64,000 bases of DNA from Alphaproteobacteria bacterium UBA3612 (GCA_002375465.1 DFLT01000007.1:124001-188000), one strand, 5' to 3'. Numbered from the stretch's first letter, positions 1 to 9,064 are shown. Made by a program: numbers and translations. Notes: a model not told the origin generated them from the sequence alone.

Positions 1-1
1 C

Positions 2-2287
2 GGGGCAGGCAAAACGCTGGCCGGTTTTCTGGCGAGCATCGCCGAACTGATCGAACAGCCGGATTTCGAGGGGCTGCACACGCTCTATGTGTCGCCGTTG
101 AAGGCGCTGGCGGTCGATGTTCAGCGCAATCTGCTGGAACCTGTCGAGGAAATGGGCCTCGACATTCGCATCGAAACCCGCACCGGCGATACCCCCTCCG
201 ATCGCAAGGCGCGGCAACGTGCGCGCCCGCCGCACATTCTGTTGACGACGCCGGAATCGCTATCCCTGCTGCTGTCCTATCCCGAAAGCGCGACGATGTT
301 CGCCAATCTGCGAACGATCATCGTCGACGAGGTCCATGCCTTTGCGCCGACGAAGCGGGGCGACCTGCTGGCGCTGTCCATGGCACGGCTGCAGACGCTG
401 GCACCGGCCATGCGGCGGGTCGCGCTGACCGCGACGGTGAAGGATCCCGACGGCTTTCGCGGCTGGCTGTCCTCGGACGGCGATTATGAAGGCGTGGACC
501 TTGTTCGAGGCGAACCCGGCGCGAAGGCGGATATCCGCATTCTGTTGCCAGAGGACCGCGTACCATGGTCGGGCCATAGCGGTCGCTATGCCGCCGCCCA
601 GGTAATGGCAGAGATAGAGGCGCACGACCTTACGCTGGTCTTTTGCAACACGCGCAGTCTTGCCGAGTTGATCTTTCAGGATCTGTGGGCGGTGAACGAT
701 CGCAATTTGCCGCTTGGTATTCATCACGGGTCGCTGGGTGTCGAGGCCCGCCGCAAGGTTGAGGCGGCGATGGCCTCCGGGCGTCTGCGCGGCCTTGTGT
801 GCACCGCCAGCCTGGATCTGGGCGTCGACTGGGGCGATGTCGATCTGGTGATCCAGATGGGGGCGCCCAAGGGCTCGTCCCGGCTGTTACAGCGGATCGG
901 ACGCGCCAATCACCGCCTGGATGAGGCGTCGCAGGCCATCATCGTTCCCGGCAATCGGTTTGAGTATCTTGAGGCGCGGGCGGCGCTTGATGCGGTCGAT
1001 GCCGGCGAACTGGACGAGGATATCTGGCGTCCCGGCGCGCTAGACGTGCTGGCGCAGCACATCATGGCCGTCGCCTGCGCGGGGCCATTCGCGGCCGACC
1101 ATATGTACCGGGAGGTGCGGACGGCGGCGCCCTATGCCACGCTTTCGCGCGACATATTCGACCGCGTATTGGGCTTCATCGAATCCGGCGGTTATGCGCT
1201 ACGCGCCTATGACCGCTACCGCCGCATCCGCTTGGGGCCGGATGGCCTGTGGCGCGTCTCCCACCCTAAATTCACGAAGCAGCACCGATTAAATGCGGGC
1301 ATTATCGTCGATGCTCCCGTGCTTGACGTGCGTTTCCGCAACGGGCGCAGGCTGGGGACGGTGGAGGAATATTTTGCCTCCACGATGCGGCCGGGCGACA
1401 CCTTCTACTTCGCGGGTCTGGCGCTGGAGGTGGAGGGCATAAAGGACGCCGACCTGTTCGTGCGCGCGACGTCGCGGCCTGCCCGCATCCCTACCTATGT
1501 CGGCGCGCGCATGCCGCTAACCACGAACCTCGCCAATCGTGTGCGGCACTTCCTGCACGAGCCGGAGGAATGGCGCCGCTTTCCCCAGGACGTCCGCGAA
1601 TGGCTGGAGATGCAACAGATGCGCAGTGTCCTGCCTGCGCCCAACGAACTCCTGGTGGAAACCTTCCCGCGCGAGGGGCGGCATTACATGGTCGCCTACA
1701 GCTTTGAAGGATGGAACGCGCACCAGTCGCTGGGCATGCTGATCACCCGGCGCATGGAAACCATGGGCCTGTCGCCGATCGGGTTCGTTTCCAACGACTA
1801 TGCTTTTGCCTGCTACAGCATGAAGCCGGTGGAGGACCCGCGCCCGCTGTTTTCCGCCGACATTCTGGAGGAGGAACTGATCGAATGGATCCAGACCAGC
1901 CATTTGCTGAAGCGCGCCTTTCGCGAGGTGGCGGTGATCGGCGGCCTGATAGAGCGGCACATTCCCGGCAAGCGCAAGACAGGGCGCCAGGTCACTTTCT
2001 CGACCGATCTGATCTATGATGTCCTAAGGAAATACGAGCCCGACCACATGCTGCTCAGCGCCGCGTGGGAGGATGCGAAGGGCCGGCTGACGGACATCGG
2101 GCGTCTGGCGGACCTGCTGGAGCGTGCGCCTTCCACGATGGTGCATCGGCAATTGGACCGTGTCAGCCCGCTTGCGGTGCCGGTGCTCGTCCTGATCGGG
2201 CGGGAGCGGGTGGCCACCGGCACCGTTGATGATGAACTTTTGATCGAGGCGGAGACGCTGGCGCAGGAAGCGATGCGCGCCGTCTAG
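2..2287 (+). CDS. Ligase-associated DNA damage response DEXH-box helicase (5' end missing)
   Basis: Superfamily 2 Lhr-type ATP-dependent helicase that works with a DNA ligase, an MBL-fold exonuclease and the PdeM endonuclease in a bacterial DNA-damage response set. The reading frame is open from base 2, where a Walker A GAGKT is already visible, so the real start lies off the left edge; 761 residues are present. Further motifs: DEVH box (IVDEVHAF, about visible residue 109), TAT motif (ALTATVKD), and motif VI (QRIGRANHR), followed by the long Lhr-like C-terminal region. pdeM lies 1.1 kb downstream on the same strand, supporting the assignment. Ligase and exonuclease genes would be expected to the left, outside the window. 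The helicase family is clear; membership of the ligase-associated subgroup is inferred from the neighbour. Confidence 0.9.
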   Translation, partial: GAGKTLAGFLASIAELIEQPDFEGLHTLYVSPLKALAVDVQRNLLEPVEEMGLDIRIETRTGDTPSDRKARQRARPPHILLTTPESLSLLLSYPESATMFANLRTIIVDEVHAFAPTKRGDLLALSMARLQTLAPAMRRVALTATVKDPDGFRGWLSSDGDYEGVDLVRGEPGAKADIRILLPEDRVPWSGHSGRYAAAQVMAEIEAHDLTLVFCNTRSLAELIFQDLWAVNDRNLPLGIHHGSLGVEARRKVEAAMASGRLRGLVCTASLDLGVDWGDVDLVIQMGAPKGSSRLLQRIGRANHRLDEASQAIIVPGNRFEYLEARAALDAVDAGELDEDIWRPGALDVLAQHIMAVACAGPFAADHMYREVRTAAPYATLSRDIFDRVLGFIESGGYALRAYDRYRRIRLGPDGLWRVSHPKFTKQHRLNAGIIVDAPVLDVRFRNGRRLGTVEEYFASTMRPGDTFYFAGLALEVEGIKDADLFVRATSRPARIPTYVGARMPLTTNLANRVRHFLHEPEEWRRFPQDVREWLEMQQMRSVLPAPNELLVETFPREGRHYMVAYSFEGWNAHQSLGMLITRRMETMGLSPIGFVSNDYAFACYSMKPVEDPRPLFSADILEEELIEWIQTSHLLKRAFREVAVIGGLIERHIPGKRKTGRQVTFSTDLIYDVLRKYEPDHMLLSAAWEDAKGRLTDIGRLADLLERAPSTMVHRQLDRVSPLAVPVLVLIGRERVATGTVDDELLIEAETLAQEAMRAV

Positions 2288-2376
2288 CCGATACCCGGCT
2301 TTTCGGTCGTGCCGGTTTGGCTTGACGACCGCGCGATTTAGGCGTTCCATATCTAACGCCTGGGGAGGTCGTTATC

Positions 2377-3375
2377 ATGTCGCACGTCGATATGCGCGTT
2401 AAGATCCTGCTGGCGCCGCTGCTGGCGCTGATGACGGCGTCCGTCGTATCGGCAGACCCCGTGCCCATTGATCCGGCCGGCGATCTGCAACTGCAATTAG
2501 GCGCCGATGATAGTGACAGGATGACCGTACCCGTGATGGTGAACGGTCGCGGCCCCTATCCCTTCGTCATCGATACGGGGGCGGAGCGGACCATGATCAG
2601 CTCCGAGCTTGCCGCCGACCTCGGAATCGAGCCGGACGGTACGGCCGTCATTCATACCATTTCCGGTCTGCATCAGGTCACATTATTTCAGATCGACAGT
2701 CTCGACGTGTCCGGACAGGGCGTTCGCAGCATTCGCGCGCCCGCCGTGCCGATGGCGCGCCTGGGTGCCATTGGGCTTCTCGGTCTCGACAGCCTGCATT
2801 CCTCGCGCGTGCTTTTCGATGTGCGCGACGATGTCATGAGCGTACGACCCGCTGCGCCCCCGGAAAAGGCAAGCAAGCGCCGCCGCGCCGACGACCGTGG
2901 CGTCATTGTGATCACGGCAAAGAGCCTTCGCGGACGTCTGATCTTTACCGAGGCAGAGCTGAACGGCGTAGAGGTGCGCGTTGTAGTCGACACCGGGGCA
3001 GAGGTGACGATCGGCAACAGCGCGCTCCGCAAGGCGTTAAAGCGGCGGCAAAAGCTGGGAGAGCGCGTTGATCTGATCGGCGTCGTTGGCGACACCATGG
3101 CCGCCGACCTTACGCAGATGCGTAGCCTTCGCCTGCAGGGTATGACGATCATGGGCGGCAATATCGCCTATAGCGAAGCGCCCGTTTTCGCCGAATTGGG
3201 GCTGGAGAATCAGCCCGCAATCTTGCTTGGCATGGGGACGATCCGGGCCTTTCGCCAAGTCGCCATCGACTTCCCCAACCGACAGGTCAGCTTCTTTCTG
3301 AACGCTTCGGCAGCGGCACGTCCTCCGCTGGGCATGAATTGCGGTTCTAGTCGTATTGCAGGCCGGACATGCTGA
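2377..3375 (+). CDS. Retropepsin-like aspartic protease, secreted, two catalytic motifs
   Basis: Predicted periplasmic aspartyl protease of the clan AA retropepsin-like family, 332 residues. A signal peptide (positively charged start, hydrophobic run to about residue 25, VSA-DP cleavage) is followed by two half-domains, each with a DTGA active-site motif: VIDTGAERT with Asp at residue 66 and VVDTGAEVT with Asp at 205. Carrying both lobes in one chain suggests a pseudodimer. The start ATG is preceded by GGGGAGGT at good spacing. The gene sits between two genes of a DNA-damage response set, to which it has no obvious functional link. Substrate unknown. The extreme C-terminus past residue 310 (Ser/Ala/Arg-rich, two Cys) does not resemble the family. 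Confidence 0.8.
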   Translation: MSHVDMRVKILLAPLLALMTASVVSADPVPIDPAGDLQLQLGADDSDRMTVPVMVNGRGPYPFVIDTGAERTMISSELAADLGIEPDGTAVIHTISGLHQVTLFQIDSLDVSGQGVRSIRAPAVPMARLGAIGLLGLDSLHSSRVLFDVRDDVMSVRPAAPPEKASKRRRADDRGVIVITAKSLRGRLIFTEAELNGVEVRVVVDTGAEVTIGNSALRKALKRRQKLGERVDLIGVVGDTMAADLTQMRSLRLQGMTIMGGNIAYSEAPVFAELGLENQPAILLGMGTIRAFRQVAIDFPNRQVSFFLNASAAARPPLGMNCGSSRIAGRTC

Positions 3376-3389
3376 CGGCATAAGGGGGC

Positions 3390-4055
3390 ATGGTTCCCCT
3401 TTCGTTCGCTGGACATGATCTGACACCCCTGCCGGATGGCGCGCTGTGGTGGCGCGCACGGCGGGCGCTGTTGCTGGCGGACCTGCATCTGGAAAAGGCG
3501 AGCTGGTACGCGGCCCGGGGGCAGATGCTGCCCCCCTATGACAGCCTGAAAACACTGGAGGATGTGGCGGCGGTCGTTGCCGCGACAGGCGCGCAGGAGG
3601 TCTGGTGCCTGGGCGACAGCTTCCATGATCGCGACGGGTGCGATCGCTTGCCCGACGATGCGCGGGCGCTGCTGACCGGGATGACGGCACGACTGGACTG
3701 GACCTGGATCACAGGGAATCACGATGCCGGCTTTGCCGATGCGTGCGGTGGTACTGTCGTTGAAGAGGCGCTGGTCGATGGCCTGCTGCTGCGTCACGAG
3801 GCTGTACCCGGTGAAATGCGCCCTGAACTGAGTGGCCATTTCCATCCCAAGCTGCGCCTGCGCGTGCGCGGCCGGGGCGTCTCGCGGCGTTGCTTTGTCG
3901 TTGGAGAGCGGAAGATCATCCTGCCGGCATTCGGGGCCCTGACCGGTGGCCTCGACGCCGCCGCGCCGCCTATATTGAAGGCGGTAGGCGGCGGCGCTGT
4001 CAGCGCGCTGATCCCGACGGCGGAGAAGCTGTTGCGCTTCCCCTTGGCTGCCTGA
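3390..4055 (+). CDS. pdeM: Ligase-associated DNA damage response endonuclease PdeM
   Basis: Calcineurin-like metallophosphoesterase, 221 residues, the family length. Metal-binding motifs appear in order: LLLADLHLEKA (residues 28-38), GDSFHDRDG (around 73), GNHD (around 109) and SGHFHPK (around 149). PdeM proteins act with the Lhr-like helicase, a dedicated ligase and an MBL exonuclease in DNA repair; the helicase gene upstream fits. Start ATG at 3390 has a TAAGGGGG ribosome site. It begins 14 bases after the protease gene stops, so the three genes may be co-transcribed. Confidence 0.88.
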   Translation: MVPLSFAGHDLTPLPDGALWWRARRALLLADLHLEKASWYAARGQMLPPYDSLKTLEDVAAVVAATGAQEVWCLGDSFHDRDGCDRLPDDARALLTGMTARLDWTWITGNHDAGFADACGGTVVEEALVDGLLLRHEAVPGEMRPELSGHFHPKLRLRVRGRGVSRRCFVVGERKIILPAFGALTGGLDAAAPPILKAVGGGAVSALIPTAEKLLRFPLAA

Positions 4056-4082
4056 CCGCGGCGCGTCCGACAGGCGGAAAAA

Positions 4083-4097
4083 CCTAGCCGAACTAGG
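4083..4097. promoter_or_regulatory. Short inverted repeat before the sulfite reduction operon
   Basis: CCTAG, five bases, CTAGG: a perfect 5-bp palindrome about 85 bases ahead of cobA. It could be a regulator half-site pair, but it matches no motif I know well and may be chance. Confidence 0.25.
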
Positions 4098-4182
4098 GGC
4101 CTGGCCCTGTGAAGAAGATCGCTTTTGCCAGACAAAGAAACGCTTGGTTGCGGATAGGACGGGCCGCGATCATGTTATCGGC

Positions 4183-4950
4183 ATGGATAATGAAGGCCAG
4201 ATCATACTCGTGGGCGCGGGACCGGGCGACGCGGACCTGTTGACGGTTCGCGCTGTGCGGGCACTGCAGGCGGCGGATGTCGTCGTACATGACGGCCTTG
4301 TGTCGGACGATGTCCTGGCGCTCGCCAATCCGCACGCACGGCTGATTTCCGTGGCGAAGCGCCGCGCGCGTCATACCTTGCCGCAAGAGGAGATTGGCGC
4401 GCTGCTGGTTCGCGAGGCGCAGGCCGGTCACAAGGTGGTCAGGCTGAAGGGCGGCGACCCCTTCGTGTTCGGACGCGGCGGCGAAGAAGTCGAAGCCGCG
4501 CAGGCCGCAGGCTTGAGCGTTGAGATCGTCCCCGGTATTTCCTCGGCCCTCGGCGCAGCGGCGGCGGCACAGATGCCGCTCACCCATCGCGACCATGCCT
4601 CCACCGTCAGTTTCGTCGCAGGTCAATGCAAGGGCCTCAGCGAACAGAATTGGGCAGGGCTGGCGGGCAAGGGCCGGACGCTCGTCATATTCATGGGCGT
4701 TGCAACGTCCGCCGCCATTGCCGATAAGCTGATGGACGACGGCCTCTCGCCCGATACACCCGTTGCGGTTATCGAGCGGGCGACGCTGCCCACAATGCGC
4801 GTATTGCGATCGCTGCTGGCTGACCTGCCGCTTCTGATTGAGCGGGAAGGCGTGAAGAGCCCGGCATTGATCGTGGTTGGCGATGTGGCCCGTCTGGGCG
4901 TCGATAGTGAAGTTCTGATGGAGACCTTGTCCGTGGAGACCCGCGCGTGA
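4183..4950 (+). CDS. cobA: Uroporphyrinogen-III C-methyltransferase (SUMT)
   Basis: Adds two methyl groups from SAM to uroporphyrinogen III to give precorrin-2, the precursor of siroheme. It is 255 residues from the ATG at 4183; a TTG 13 codons upstream is also possible. Family motifs: ILVGAGPGDADLLT at the N-terminus, VVHDGLVS, RLKGGDPFVFGRGGEE and VVPGISS-like (IVPGISSALGAAA). There is no CysG-type dehydrogenase/ferrochelatase domain, so other enzymes must finish siroheme. It is the first gene of a tight operon with sulfite reductase, whose siroheme it serves; the stop overlaps the next start by four bases. Confidence 0.93.
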   Translation: MDNEGQIILVGAGPGDADLLTVRAVRALQAADVVVHDGLVSDDVLALANPHARLISVAKRRARHTLPQEEIGALLVREAQAGHKVVRLKGGDPFVFGRGGEEVEAAQAAGLSVEIVPGISSALGAAAAAQMPLTHRDHASTVSFVAGQCKGLSEQNWAGLAGKGRTLVIFMGVATSAAIADKLMDDGLSPDTPVAVIERATLPTMRVLRSLLADLPLLIEREGVKSPALIVVGDVARLGVDSEVLMETLSVETRA

Positions 4951-5222
4951 TTATTTTGACCGGTAACGACCTGAAGACCGGCGATGTCGTCTGGTGGGAC
5001 GGCCAGGGATGGTCGCGGCACCTCGCCGATGCGGTGGATGCCGGCGATGAGGCAGAGGCGATCATGGCGCGTGAAGAGGCCGCGCGTCGCGTCAATGCGG
5101 TTTATGAAATCGAGGGCGAGCAGACCGCGGAAGGACCGCGTCCCGCCCATATCAAGGATCGCGTACGGGGACGGGGGCCGACCGTGCGCCCCGACCTGGG
5201 CATACAGGCGGAAGCGAGCTGA
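4947..5222 (+). CDS. DUF2849 domain protein of the sulfite reduction operon
   Basis: Small protein of 91 residues with the DUF2849 signature: N-terminal ILTGNDLKTGDVVWW followed by a short helical acidic part. Family members are almost always found between cobA and the nitrite/sulfite reductase gene in alphaproteobacteria; the biochemical role is unknown. The start is a GTG overlapping the cobA stop (GTGA), and its own stop overlaps the next start (TGATG), so translation is probably coupled throughout. Soluble, no signal peptide. Confidence 0.85.
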   Translation: MIILTGNDLKTGDVVWWDGQGWSRHLADAVDAGDEAEAIMAREEAARRVNAVYEIEGEQTAEGPRPAHIKDRVRGRGPTVRPDLGIQAEAS

Positions 5223-6853
5223 TGGCAACGATGTACAAATATGACGATTACGACCAGACCATGGTCGACGCACGAGTTGCGGAATTTCGTGACCAGACCG
5301 CGCGGCGTCTGGCCGGCGATCTGACGGAGGACCAGTTCAAGCCCCTGCGCCTGATGAACGGCCTCTATCTGCAACTGCATGCCTATATGCTGCGGGTCGC
5401 GGTTCCCTATGGCACGCTGTCCGGCGCACAGATGCATATGCTGGCGACGATCGCGCGCAAATATGACAAGGGCTACGGCCATTTCACGACGCGCCAGAAC
5501 ATCCAGTATAACTGGATCCAGCTAAAGGACGCGCCCGATATTCTGGCCGATCTCGCGACGGTGGAAATGCACGCGATCCAGACCTCCGGCAATTGTATCC
5601 GCAACATCTCCAGCGATCAGTTCGCAGGTGTCGCGGCGGACGAGGTCGTCGATCCGCGTCCCTATGCGGAACTGCTGCGCCAATGGTCCAGCTTCCATCC
5701 GGAATTCTCCTATCTGCCGCGCAAGTTCAAGATTGCGGTCATTGCGTCCGACGAGGATCGCGCGGCGATGCGCCTGCACGACATCGGCATTCAGATGGTC
5801 GAAAAAGACGGTGCGCTGGGCGCCAAATTCTTCGCGGGCGGCGGCATGGGCCGGACCCCGATGATCGGCCCGTGCGTGCGCGAATTCGTACCGGTAGACG
5901 AGCTGATCTCCTTCTCTGAGGCGGTCTTGCGCGTCTATAACCGCTACGGCCGGCGAGATAATAAGTACAAGGCACGCATCAAGATTCTTGTGCACGAGAT
6001 GGGAATTGACGCGTTCCGTGCAGAGGTAGACGCCGAATATGAGAAGATGCAGCCTCTCGATCTGGAACCGCCCCGTGCGGAACTGAAGCGGATCGAAGCA
6101 TTTTTTGCGCCCCCCGCCTATGAAGCGGCGGAGGACGGCTATGATCTCTCTGACCCCGACTTCGCGATATGGGCGGAAACGAACCTGTTTCCGCACAAGG
6201 TGCCCGGCTATGCCGCCGCGACCATCAGCCTGAAGCCGGTTGGCGGCATTCCGGGCGATGCGAGCGCGGACCAGATGGACCTGATCGCCGATCTTGCCGC
6301 GCGCTATTCGATGGATGAGGTGCGGGTCACGCATGCACAGAATCTGGTGCTTCCCAATGTGAAGCAGGCAGACCTCTATGCCTTATGGCAGGAGCTGGAC
6401 GGCGCCGGACTGGCACCTGCCAATCTGGACCGGGCCAGCGACATAATTGCCTGCCCTGGCCTCGATTATTGCAGTCTTGCCAATGCCCGTTCGATTCCGA
6501 TCGCGCAGCGCCTGGCAGAACGCCTTGCGCCAGTCGAACGCAGGCTGGGCGATCTGCAGATCAAGATATCCGGCTGCATCAATGCCTGCGGCCATCATCA
6601 CGCCGGACATATCGGCATATTGGGCGTCGATAAGAAGGGCGTCGAATCCTACCAATTGCTGCTTGGCGGCAGCGCGGCGGAGGATGTCAGCCTTGCCAAG
6701 ATCACCGGTCCGGGTTTCGACGAGCATGGCATTGTCGACGCTGTCGAGACCGTGACGAACCTTTATGAAAGCGAACGCCAGGATGGCGAACGCTTCCTGG
6801 ATACTTATCGCCGTCTCGGCATGGCACCGTTCAAGGAGGCGCTTTATGGCTGA
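5222..6853 (+). CDS. Nitrite/sulfite reductase, siroheme [4Fe-4S] hemoprotein
   Basis: 543-residue hemoprotein reductase of the CysI/NirA fold that reduces sulfite to sulfide (or nitrite to ammonia) with electrons probably from ferredoxin or a flavoprotein. The duplicated ferredoxin-like halves are visible (HFTTRQNIQ and VTHAQNLVL as the paired strands). Cluster ligands are C411, C417, C452 and C456, the canonical C-X5-C-Xn-C-X3-C arrangement. Placement between cobA/DUF2849 and DUF934/cysH makes assimilatory sulfite reduction the likely job. The start ATG overlaps the previous stop. Confidence 0.9.
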   Translation: MATMYKYDDYDQTMVDARVAEFRDQTARRLAGDLTEDQFKPLRLMNGLYLQLHAYMLRVAVPYGTLSGAQMHMLATIARKYDKGYGHFTTRQNIQYNWIQLKDAPDILADLATVEMHAIQTSGNCIRNISSDQFAGVAADEVVDPRPYAELLRQWSSFHPEFSYLPRKFKIAVIASDEDRAAMRLHDIGIQMVEKDGALGAKFFAGGGMGRTPMIGPCVREFVPVDELISFSEAVLRVYNRYGRRDNKYKARIKILVHEMGIDAFRAEVDAEYEKMQPLDLEPPRAELKRIEAFFAPPAYEAAEDGYDLSDPDFAIWAETNLFPHKVPGYAAATISLKPVGGIPGDASADQMDLIADLAARYSMDEVRVTHAQNLVLPNVKQADLYALWQELDGAGLAPANLDRASDIIACPGLDYCSLANARSIPIAQRLAERLAPVERRLGDLQIKISGCINACGHHHAGHIGILGVDKKGVESYQLLLGGSAAEDVSLAKITGPGFDEHGIVDAVETVTNLYESERQDGERFLDTYRRLGMAPFKEALYG

Positions 6854-7292
6854 GCAGCAGAATAACAAAGGCAGCTGGCCGCGTTATCGCGACGATGCCC
6901 CGGTCAATTCCCCTGCTGTAACGCTGGAAGCCTTCGTGGAGCAGCCCGACGCCGTTGCCGTGCGTATCGAACCCGGCGCGGATGTGCGTGAGCTGATCCC
7001 CCATTTGGGCCGCATCAAGCTTGTCGAGATCGGTTTTCCCGTGTTCGGCGACGGCCGCAACTATTCCGCTGCCCGTATTCTGCGGGAAGAGGGGTATCAG
7101 GGGGAAATCCGTGCAGAGGGCGATGTTCTTCTGGATCAGATCGCCTTCATGCGGCGCTGCGGCGTGGACAGTTTTGCGCCTGCGGAACCGATCGCGGCAG
7201 AGGCGGCCGAGCGTGCGCTGGGATTTTGGCCTGAAGTCTATCAGCCGGCGGCGGACGCCCGTACCCCGATTTGGGCAAAACGGCATGGCTGA
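6846..7292 (+). CDS. DUF934 domain protein of the sulfite reduction operon
   Basis: 148-residue soluble protein of the DUF934 family, whose members sit between sulfite reductase and cysH in many proteobacteria. Conserved parts include LVEIGFPVFGDGRNYSAARI and LLDQIAFMRRCGVDSFA. No catalytic motif is evident and the function is unknown; a role in sulfite reductase assembly or electron delivery is only a guess from context. I chose the ATG at 6846, which overlaps the end of the reductase gene, over upstream codons that lie inside that gene. It overlaps cysH by eight bases. Confidence 0.88.
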   Translation: MAEQQNNKGSWPRYRDDAPVNSPAVTLEAFVEQPDAVAVRIEPGADVRELIPHLGRIKLVEIGFPVFGDGRNYSAARILREEGYQGEIRAEGDVLLDQIAFMRRCGVDSFAPAEPIAAEAAERALGFWPEVYQPAADARTPIWAKRHG

Positions 7293-8055
7293 GGCGGCCT
7301 TGGCCCCCTCCCTGGTGCGTGAACGTGATCGCCTCGACCTCGGCTATACTGAGGCCGATGCGGCTGCGCTCAATGCTGAGCTGTCCGATCTCGACACGCA
7401 TGCCTTCTTGGATGCGATCCTGTCAGAGATTGCAGCCGGGGAGTTGGCGGTCGTGTCCTCTTTTGGTGCCGAAAGCGCTGTGCTGCTTGATTTGGTTGCT
7501 GCGGTGGATCCGGGGCTTCCGGTGCTTTTTCTGGAAACCGGCAAGCATTTTCCGGAGACGCTTGCCTATCGCGACGAATTGATCCGGCGGCTGGGTCTGA
7601 CGGATGTGCGGTCGTTGACACCCGATCCTGCCGATCTGGCGGCCAAGGACGATAAGGGCCTGCGCTGGTCCTATGATCCCGATGGGTGCTGCGAATTGCG
7701 CAAGGTGAAGCCGCTGGAGCGGGCCATGAAGGAATTCCGCGGCTCCATTACCGGGCGGAAGGCCTTTCAGAATGATTTGCGATCGAAGCTGCCCCGGGTC
7801 GAGGCCGAGAATGGGCGGCTGAAGATCAATCCGATCATCCACTGGTCGGCGGGGGATATCGCCGCGCATTTCGAGGCGCGAAACCTGCCGCGCCACCCGC
7901 TGGAGGCGGAGGGGTATCCCTCCATCGGCTGCGCGCCCTGCACATCCAAGGTGCGGCCCGGCGAAGATCCGCGCAGCGGCCGCTGGAGGGGGTGGGACAA
8001 GACCGAATGCGGTATCCACGTCGATGGCGAAGCGAGCGAGCTGCCGACCTTCTGA
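7285..8055 (+). CDS. cysH: Assimilatory APS reductase (CysH, iron-sulfur type)
   Basis: Reduces adenylylsulfate to sulfite and AMP using thioredoxin or glutaredoxin. 256 residues from the ATG at 7285. The nucleotide-binding region (SSFGAESAVLLDL) is followed by the CC pair at 135-136 and CAPC at 216-219 that bind a [4Fe-4S] cluster, and the active-site ECGIH with Cys242. The four cluster cysteines mark the APS-using branch; E. coli-type PAPS reductase lacks them. Last gene of the cobA operon. No sulfate-activation genes are in the window. Confidence 0.92.
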   Translation: MAEAALAPSLVRERDRLDLGYTEADAAALNAELSDLDTHAFLDAILSEIAAGELAVVSSFGAESAVLLDLVAAVDPGLPVLFLETGKHFPETLAYRDELIRRLGLTDVRSLTPDPADLAAKDDKGLRWSYDPDGCCELRKVKPLERAMKEFRGSITGRKAFQNDLRSKLPRVEAENGRLKINPIIHWSAGDIAAHFEARNLPRHPLEAEGYPSIGCAPCTSKVRPGEDPRSGRWRGWDKTECGIHVDGEASELPTF

Positions 8056-8106
8056 TCCGCCGCGCGCCCGTCTTGCGCCGCCCCACCCCCTTAAGAACGA
8101 ACGATC

Positions 8107-8562
8107 TTATGCGGCGCGTTCGTACCGCTGTTCCAGCATATCCGTCAGCTTTTCACCCTCTGCGATTTCGGCGAAGGCGGTCTTTATCGCGCCGAGCGCC
8201 TGCGGGTCGTCGTTCAGCAGGCCGCCGTCGATGGCGGCTGCGAACTTGTCCTTGATGTAATCCTCGCCCTCTTCGACATTGTCGGTGGCGGCCTTGTCGC
8301 TGTCGCTGAAACGGTCGGTGATCTTCGTCCAGATACGGTGCAGATCGCCGAGCATGGTACCGTCGGGGTCGCGGGGTTCGCCGCCCAGGCGGACGATTTC
8401 CTTGTTCAGCGTATCGACGGTGGCGCGGCGCTTTTCGGCCTGGGAGCTGAAGGTGCTTTTCAGCCCGGGGTTCGTTGCCCGCTGGGCGGCAAGCTCATAG
8501 CCCTTGATGCTGTCCACGGCGGTGTCGGTGAGGGTGTTGAGGGTCGTCAGAACGGTATTCAT
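8107..8562 (-). CDS. PA2169-like four-helix-bundle protein (DUF2383), copy 1
   Basis: 151-residue helical protein of the DUF2383/PA2169 family, ferritin-like four-helix bundles of unknown role often seen with stress genes. Conserved segments: DSIKGYELAAQ near the start, VEEGEDYIKDKF in the middle and AEGEKLTDMLE at the end. The start at 8562 has a GGAGACTT ribosome site; upstream in-frame codons lack one. A second, clearly related copy lies at 10537. An EcfG-like promoter at 8598-8622 reads into it. Probably part of the general stress response; that is inferred from the promoter and neighbours. Confidence 0.85.
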   Translation of the reverse strand: MNTVLTTLNTLTDTAVDSIKGYELAAQRATNPGLKSTFSSQAEKRRATVDTLNKEIVRLGGEPRDPDGTMLGDLHRIWTKITDRFSDSDKAATDNVEEGEDYIKDKFAAAIDGGLLNDDPQALGAIKTAFAEIAEGEKLTDMLEQRYERAA

Positions 8563-8597
8563 AAAGTCTCCTTCGGGTCTGAATGGGTTTCCAGACC

Positions 8598-8622
8598 AAC
8601 GAGGGACCGGCCGTATCGTTGC
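8598..8622 (-). promoter_or_regulatory. EcfG-like general stress promoter, DUF2383 copy 1
   Basis: On the minus strand the sequence reads GCAAC, 16 bases, CGTT. The alphaproteobacterial EcfG consensus is GGAAC-N16/17-CGTT, so there is one mismatch. The CGTT end is 36 bases from the start codon, exactly the distance found at the second copy of the gene. Confidence 0.6.
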
Positions 8623-8695
8623 ATTCGCGACAGGGCGAGCAGCGGTATCATTCTGCTTTTGCAACAAAAATGCGACGAACGGTTCGCCGAATGCT

Positions 8696-8720
8696 GCAAC
8701 ATTATCAGGGGCCTAGCGTT
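8696..8720 (+). promoter_or_regulatory. EcfG-like general stress promoter, 49-residue protein
   Basis: GCAAC, 16 bases, CGTT, the same one-mismatch variant of the EcfG consensus as the divergent promoter 75 bases away. It ends 43 bases before the start codon of the small Gln-rich protein. Confidence 0.55.
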
Positions 8721-8763
8721 ACATCATCTGTCGGCACCATGCCGGCGTTGTGGAGTCAGTAAT

Positions 8764-8913
8764 ATGGCAGACCAGAAGAGCAGTTCGGGCCAGAAGAAGC
8801 AGCAGGGCGCGAACGATCAGAACCGGAAGAGCGACCAGCAGCAGCAGGAACGCTCCACCCCGCAATCCGGAAAAGCAGGCCAGAAACCGTCACAAAAGAA
8901 GCAGATGAGCTGA
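8764..8913 (+). CDS. Small Gln/Ser/Lys-rich hydrophilic protein, 49 residues
   Basis: Very small, entirely hydrophilic protein: about a third Gln and Lys, many Ser, no aromatic residues, so it is probably disordered. The reading is supported by an EcfG-like promoter upstream and by a terminator hairpin directly downstream. Tiny disordered proteins of this kind are common among alphaproteobacterial stress genes, but I recognise no named family. The ribosome site is weak (GGAGTCAGTA before ATG). Confidence 0.6.
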   Translation: MADQKSSSGQKKQQGANDQNRKSDQQQQERSTPQSGKAGQKPSQKKQMS

Positions 8914-8930
8914 CGCCCCTGGCGATGAAG

Positions 8931-8966
8931 AGGGCCGCGCCCGGATTTCCGGACGCGACCCTTTTT
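8931..8966 (+). terminator. Rho-independent terminator after the 49-residue protein
   Basis: AGGGCCGCGCCCGG pairs with CCGGACGCGACCCT (12 of 14 positions) around a short ATTT loop and is followed by five T. Confidence 0.7.
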
Positions 8967-9064
8967 GTTGGGCGCCGCCCTGGATTTTGCCGCCCGACAG
9001 GCCAGGATTCCGGCCGTTTACCCGAACCGCACAGCCCCCCCGAACCGGACAATCCGCACACTCA

